A DNA stretch of 8,591 nucleotides from Gammaproteobacteria bacterium (lineage in GTDB: Bacteria > Pseudomonadota > Gammaproteobacteria > GCA-001735895). The notes under the pieces are model-generated. The model was not told the origin of the DNA and did no database searches. It worked only from the letters and a program-made list of their open reading frames with translations. The stretch spans positions 1 through 8,591 of the forward strand of contig JANTFY010000092.1 of the NCBI GenBank assembly GCA_024763185.1. Reading direction: 5' to 3'. The stretch's first letter is position 1. Every line of letters starts with the position of its first letter. The translations under genes and the position numbers were made by a program. Positions 6,306 through 8,591 of this stretch are shown piece after piece.

Positions 6306-7286
6306 ATGCATCCTGCTTTTTCAGTTATTTTTCTAACCACCCTGATCGGTATCGGACAGGGCCTGTTTCTGGCACTGTATACCGGCCAGGTTTACAGTCT
6401 GGCCAATCTGTTGCCGGGCCAGGACAGTCAGGGCTTTTACGCGCTGGGAGGCTTGGTGGCGCTGGTGTTTCTGGTGGCCGGTTTGTTCGCCTCCTTCTTT
6501 CACCTGGGCCATCCGGAACGGGCCTGGCGCGCGGCGAGTCAATGGCGTACGTCGTGGTTATCGCGTGAAGTGATTGTGCTTCCGGTGTTTATGTTGCTGG
6601 TATTCCTGTTTGCCTTGGTGCATTACCTGGGCTGGACGCAACCCCTGTTTACCGTGTCAGATGCCCTGGTGGTGGATCTGAGCCTGATTATCGGTTTTAT
6701 AGCCAGCATTGTCGCGTTCGCCTTGTATATCTGCACGGCGATGATTTATGCCAGTCTTAAGTTTCTCAAGGAATGGCACAGTCCCCTGACCGTGGTGAAC
6801 TACACTTTTCTCGGCCTGGCCTCGGGTTTTATGCTGGCCGCTGCATTCTCGGCCTATAAAGGCATTGACCTGGTGGCATTTTTTGGCACCTGGGCCGTTA
6901 TTTTCACCCTGACCGCCGCCATCGGAAGGGTGGCCTCGCTGATGAGAAATCGTCAGTTACGCAATCAATATGACCTGAGTTCGGCAATTGGTGTACGACA
7001 TCCGCAACTGGCCCAGCAGACGCAGGGATTTCTCGGCGGCTCTTTCAATACACGTGAGTTTTTTCACCACAAATCAGCCGGATTTGTAAATAATGTGCGC
7101 CGCTTGTTCCTGTTGCTGGTGTTTATTGTACCGGTGGTATTGATTGCGGCCTCATACTTCCTGCAGTCCGAAGTTTTGCCAATGGCTGCATTCGCCTTTC
7201 AGTACCTGGGTTTAATGGCGGAACGCTGGTACTTCTTTGCCGAGGCCAAGCACCCACAGAATATGTACTACCAGCAGATTGCCTGA
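6306..7286 (+). CDS. soeC: Sulfite-oxidising complex membrane anchor SoeC (DmsC/NrfD-type)
   Basis: This 326-residue integral membrane protein has about eight hydrophobic helices, near residues 4-26, 44-66, 88-109, 122-147, 160-182, 187-209, 265-286 and 290-311. It is the quinone-interacting anchor of the DmsC-type family. Family blocks include FHLGHPERAWRAASQWRTSWLSRE split over 65-88, FNTREFFHH (247-255) and MAERWYFFAEAKHPQN (304-319). No haem ligand pattern is obvious, as expected for anchors that pass electrons directly between quinone and the FeS subunit. AAGAG (6293-6297) serves as a modest ribosome binding site eight bases before the ATG. It follows soeB after a 248-base gap filled with repeats, whereas soeA and soeB overlap; it still runs in the same direction and completes the A-B-C set. 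The family is certain; the Soe identity comes from context. Confidence 0.88.
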   Translation: MHPAFSVIFLTTLIGIGQGLFLALYTGQVYSLANLLPGQDSQGFYALGGLVALVFLVAGLFASFFHLGHPERAWRAASQWRTSWLSREVIVLPVFMLLVFLFALVHYLGWTQPLFTVSDALVVDLSLIIGFIASIVAFALYICTAMIYASLKFLKEWHSPLTVVNYTFLGLASGFMLAAAFSAYKGIDLVAFFGTWAVIFTLTAAIGRVASLMRNRQLRNQYDLSSAIGVRHPQLAQQTQGFLGGSFNTREFFHHKSAGFVNNVRRLFLLLVFIVPVVLIAASYFLQSEVLPMAAFAFQYLGLMAERWYFFAEAKHPQNMYYQQIA

Positions 7287-7310
7287 AGATGATTGATCAT
7301 CGTCGCGAAT

Positions 7311-7333
7311 CAGCCCGAGCCAGGCTGTCTTTA
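7311..7333 (+). terminator. Weak intrinsic terminator candidate after soeC
   Basis: CAGCC (7311-7315) pairs with GGCTG (7323-7327) around a 7-base loop and is followed by TCTTTA. It lies 25 bases after the soeC stop, the right place for the end of the operon, but the stem is short and the T run broken. A separate small palindrome, GATGAT-TG-ATCATC (7288-7301), lies just before it. Confidence 0.35.
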
Positions 7334-7357
7334 TAATCAGTAAAGCGGTTGAGCAGT

Positions 7358-7450
7358 ATGTATCAATGGCAAGCGATGGTGCGGCGAATGTCGGTCGGAT
7401 TGTATATGGCTTCGGGTATTGCCGACTATTCGCTAGCCCCTGAATATTAG
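7358..7450 (+). CDS. Doubtful small ORF, 30 residues
   Basis: The frame reads MYQWQAMVRRMSVGLYMASG and ends IADYSLAPEY before TAG. Only a weak GAG precedes the ATG. The same frame upstream, after a TAA at 7334-7336, holds a 15-codon ORF from 7289 (MIDHRRESARARLSL), so the pair could be a decayed gene broken by one stop. The product resembles nothing I recognise. It may well be chance. Confidence 0.15.
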   Translation: MYQWQAMVRRMSVGLYMASGIADYSLAPEY

Positions 7451-7592
7451 TATTCTTGCTGGATTACAACGATAATCCTATTTATTGCAGCGAAACAATA
7501 TTTGGACGAGAAAATATAATTTTAAACAGTTACTTAGGTTGTATTAGCTCAATTAATCGCCCATCTTTTTAGCCCCTGCAGGATTTCATATA

Positions 7593-7622
7593 TTGACTTT
7601 ACTTGTGAAGTTGAAGAATACT
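7593..7622 (+). promoter_or_regulatory. Candidate promoter for the porin gene
   Basis: TTGACT (7593-7598, five of six matches to the -35 consensus) is followed 18 bases later by AATACT (7617-7622, four of six matches to the -10). Transcription would start near 7629 and leave a leader of about 150 bases, long as porin mRNAs often have. The -10 is weak, so the assignment is tentative. Confidence 0.3.
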
Positions 7623-7625
7623 TAA

Positions 7626-7664
7626 TTATGGACGGAATAAAATTATCTTAACATCAGTCCATAA
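7626..7664. repeat. Spaced inverted repeat in the putative porin leader
   Basis: TTATGGAC (7626-7633) and GTCCATAA (7657-7664) are perfect reverse complements separated by 23 AT-rich bases. In RNA they could close a large hairpin at the 5' end of the porin transcript; in DNA they could be paired half-sites for a regulator. Confidence 0.4.
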
Positions 7665-7769
7665 ATACACATGGGGTCAAAACAAATCTGGATTCGAGTC
7701 TAAATCCTAATTTCTCGTATCGGGCTTTCTAATATTCCACTCCATGATGTCACTACTTTTATTAATAAC

Positions 7770-7775
7770 AGGAGG
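7770..7775 (+). promoter_or_regulatory. Strong ribosome binding site deciding the GTG start of the porin
   Basis: AGGAGG stands six bases before the GTG at 7782. Together with the signal peptide that begins exactly at this codon, it fixes a non-ATG start that would be missed if only ATG were considered. Confidence 0.9.
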
Positions 7776-7781
7776 AATCTA

Positions 7782-8591
7782 GTGAATAAAAAACTTATCA
7801 CTCTGGCCGTGTCTTGCGCGATGGCCGGCACTCTAACAACTGCTTTTGCTGCTTCTCATGGTGGTGGACCAATGGTGAAATACAACGGTTCCCTTGGTTT
7901 TGCGTTGAATATCCAGGATAGCAATGAATCCTGGGAGATGAAGAACACCAAGGCCCGTCTGGGTGTGAATGTTACGCAAGCCACCGATTACGGTAAAATT
8001 ATCGGCCAGATGGAGTTCGATTACGATAATGCTTCCAACGACTCTGACCAGACTACAGATGGCGATGAAATCGATGTACGTAATGCACGCCTGGTCTGGA
8101 AAACGCCAAAAGCGGGTACTTTTGTCTTTGCCGGTCGTTCTCCCAGTGGGAACTACGGCGACAACTATGCACATGTGGATATCTTTGATGGCGGAGGTTA
8201 TCACTTCTTCCAACAGGGCAGTCAGACCGGCAAGTTAATTGGTTATAAATCACCAAAATTCAGCGGTGTTCATATTGGTGCCGCCATGTTTGCTACTAAC
8301 CCGGCCAACGATGAAGATCAAGATGTGATACATTTCCGCGCAGTATGGAATAGTGGTCCCTTCCAGGTCGGTTATGGTCAAGTCGAAAGCAAAACCTCGA
8401 CTGCCGACGACAGTACACGCGAGACACTCAGTTTCATCTACAAGGATGGCCCCTTTATGGTCGGTTTGACTCACGAAGACAAGTTACGTCCGTCCGGTAC
8501 GATTGATGGTGATACGGTGCTGGGTATAGCTGCAAGTTATACCACGGGTGACCATACCTTCCGTGCCGCTTCCTATTCCCAGGATTCGGAT
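7782..8591 (+). CDS. Outer-membrane porin, N-terminal 270 residues, cut by the window edge
   Basis: A frame opening at GTG runs without a stop to the last base. The first 23 residues are a classical signal peptide: basic MNKK, a hydrophobic core and AFA before the cut, leaving ASHGGG as the likely mature start. The mature part shows the alternating pattern of beta strands of a general porin of the Gram-negative porin_4 type: VKYNGSLGFALNI (32-44), TKARLGVNVTQA (56-67), NARLVWKTPKAGTFVFAGRSP (101-121, a strand-turn-strand typical of these porins) and AVWNSGPFQVGYGQV (187-201). An acidic loop lies at 79-98 (many Asp, Ser, Thr, Asn). Such porins are usually trimeric 16-strand barrels of about 350-400 residues, so roughly a quarter to a third is missing on the right. 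It may admit small anions, but the substrate cannot be told. It has its own control region and is probably not part of the soe operon. Confidence 0.88.
   Translation, partial: MNKKLITLAVSCAMAGTLTTAFAASHGGGPMVKYNGSLGFALNIQDSNESWEMKNTKARLGVNVTQATDYGKIIGQMEFDYDNASNDSDQTTDGDEIDVRNARLVWKTPKAGTFVFAGRSPSGNYGDNYAHVDIFDGGGYHFFQQGSQTGKLIGYKSPKFSGVHIGAAMFATNPANDEDQDVIHFRAVWNSGPFQVGYGQVESKTSTADDSTRETLSFIYKDGPFMVGLTHEDKLRPSGTIDGDTVLGIAASYTTGDHTFRAASYSQDSD

Larger units (their letters stand above)
7287..7781. other. 495-base AT-rich intergenic region between soeC and the porin gene
   Basis: No convincing gene was found here on either strand. From about 7430 on, the sequence is visibly richer in A and T than the flanking genes. 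It holds the terminator candidate near its start, one 30-codon ORF, a TATAAT at 7515-7520 without a good -35, the 8-base palindrome CCTGCAGG at 7576-7583, a promoter candidate at 7593-7622 and a spaced inverted repeat at 7626-7664. The last part probably controls the porin. No tRNA or IS remnant was recognised. Confidence 0.6.

Noticed and set aside
7686..7712. GGATTCGAGTC, similar to a tRNA T-arm
   Set aside because: No acceptor, anticodon or D-arm can be built around it; the flanking GGATT/AATCC pairing is only five bases.
7969..8238. Plus- and minus-strand frames inside the porin region
   Set aside because: The GTG-started porin frame explains the region fully, with a signal peptide and beta-strand pattern; the others are shadows.

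Overview
The window looks like chromosomal DNA of a gammaproteobacterium that oxidises reduced sulfur compounds. Two things point there. One is a housekeeping block of YafS-like methyltransferase, RNase HI and DNA polymerase III epsilon, a neighbourhood typical of Gammaproteobacteria. The other is a three-gene molybdoenzyme set that best matches the cytoplasmic sulfite-oxidising complex SoeABC known from purple and other sulfur bacteria. The species cannot be named from this sequence.

Left part (1-2219): a lipoprotein gene runs off the left edge on the minus strand. It starts at a GTG and is probably mltD by context. It diverges from three tightly packed plus-strand genes: a yafS-like methyltransferase, rnhA and dnaQ, with an 11-base and then a 4-base overlap. 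All key catalytic residues of RnhA and DnaQ are present.

Centre (2220-7286): a 155-base promoter region with two overlapping perfect -10 boxes leads into soeA, which overlaps soeB by 4 bases. A 248-base gap then separates soeB from soeC. That gap holds a compact MITE-like element (two terminal hairpins, GTCAT...ATGAC ends, 7-base flanking direct repeats) and two more stem-loops. SoeA carries the molybdenum cofactor and one FeS cluster and has no Tat signal. SoeB should carry four [4Fe-4S] clusters, and SoeC is an eight-helix membrane anchor. Together they should pass electrons from a cytoplasmic substrate, most likely sulfite, to the quinone pool.

Right part (7287-8591): an AT-rich 495-base spacer contains a weak terminator candidate, a doubtful 30-codon ORF, a promoter candidate and an inverted repeat. 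It is followed by a porin gene that starts at a GTG behind a near-perfect Shine-Dalgarno sequence and runs off the right edge.

No tRNA, rRNA, CRISPR array, IS transposase or phage gene was seen. The best candidates for something new are the MITE-like insertion inside the soe operon and the non-coding stretches around the operon; the genes themselves belong to known families.
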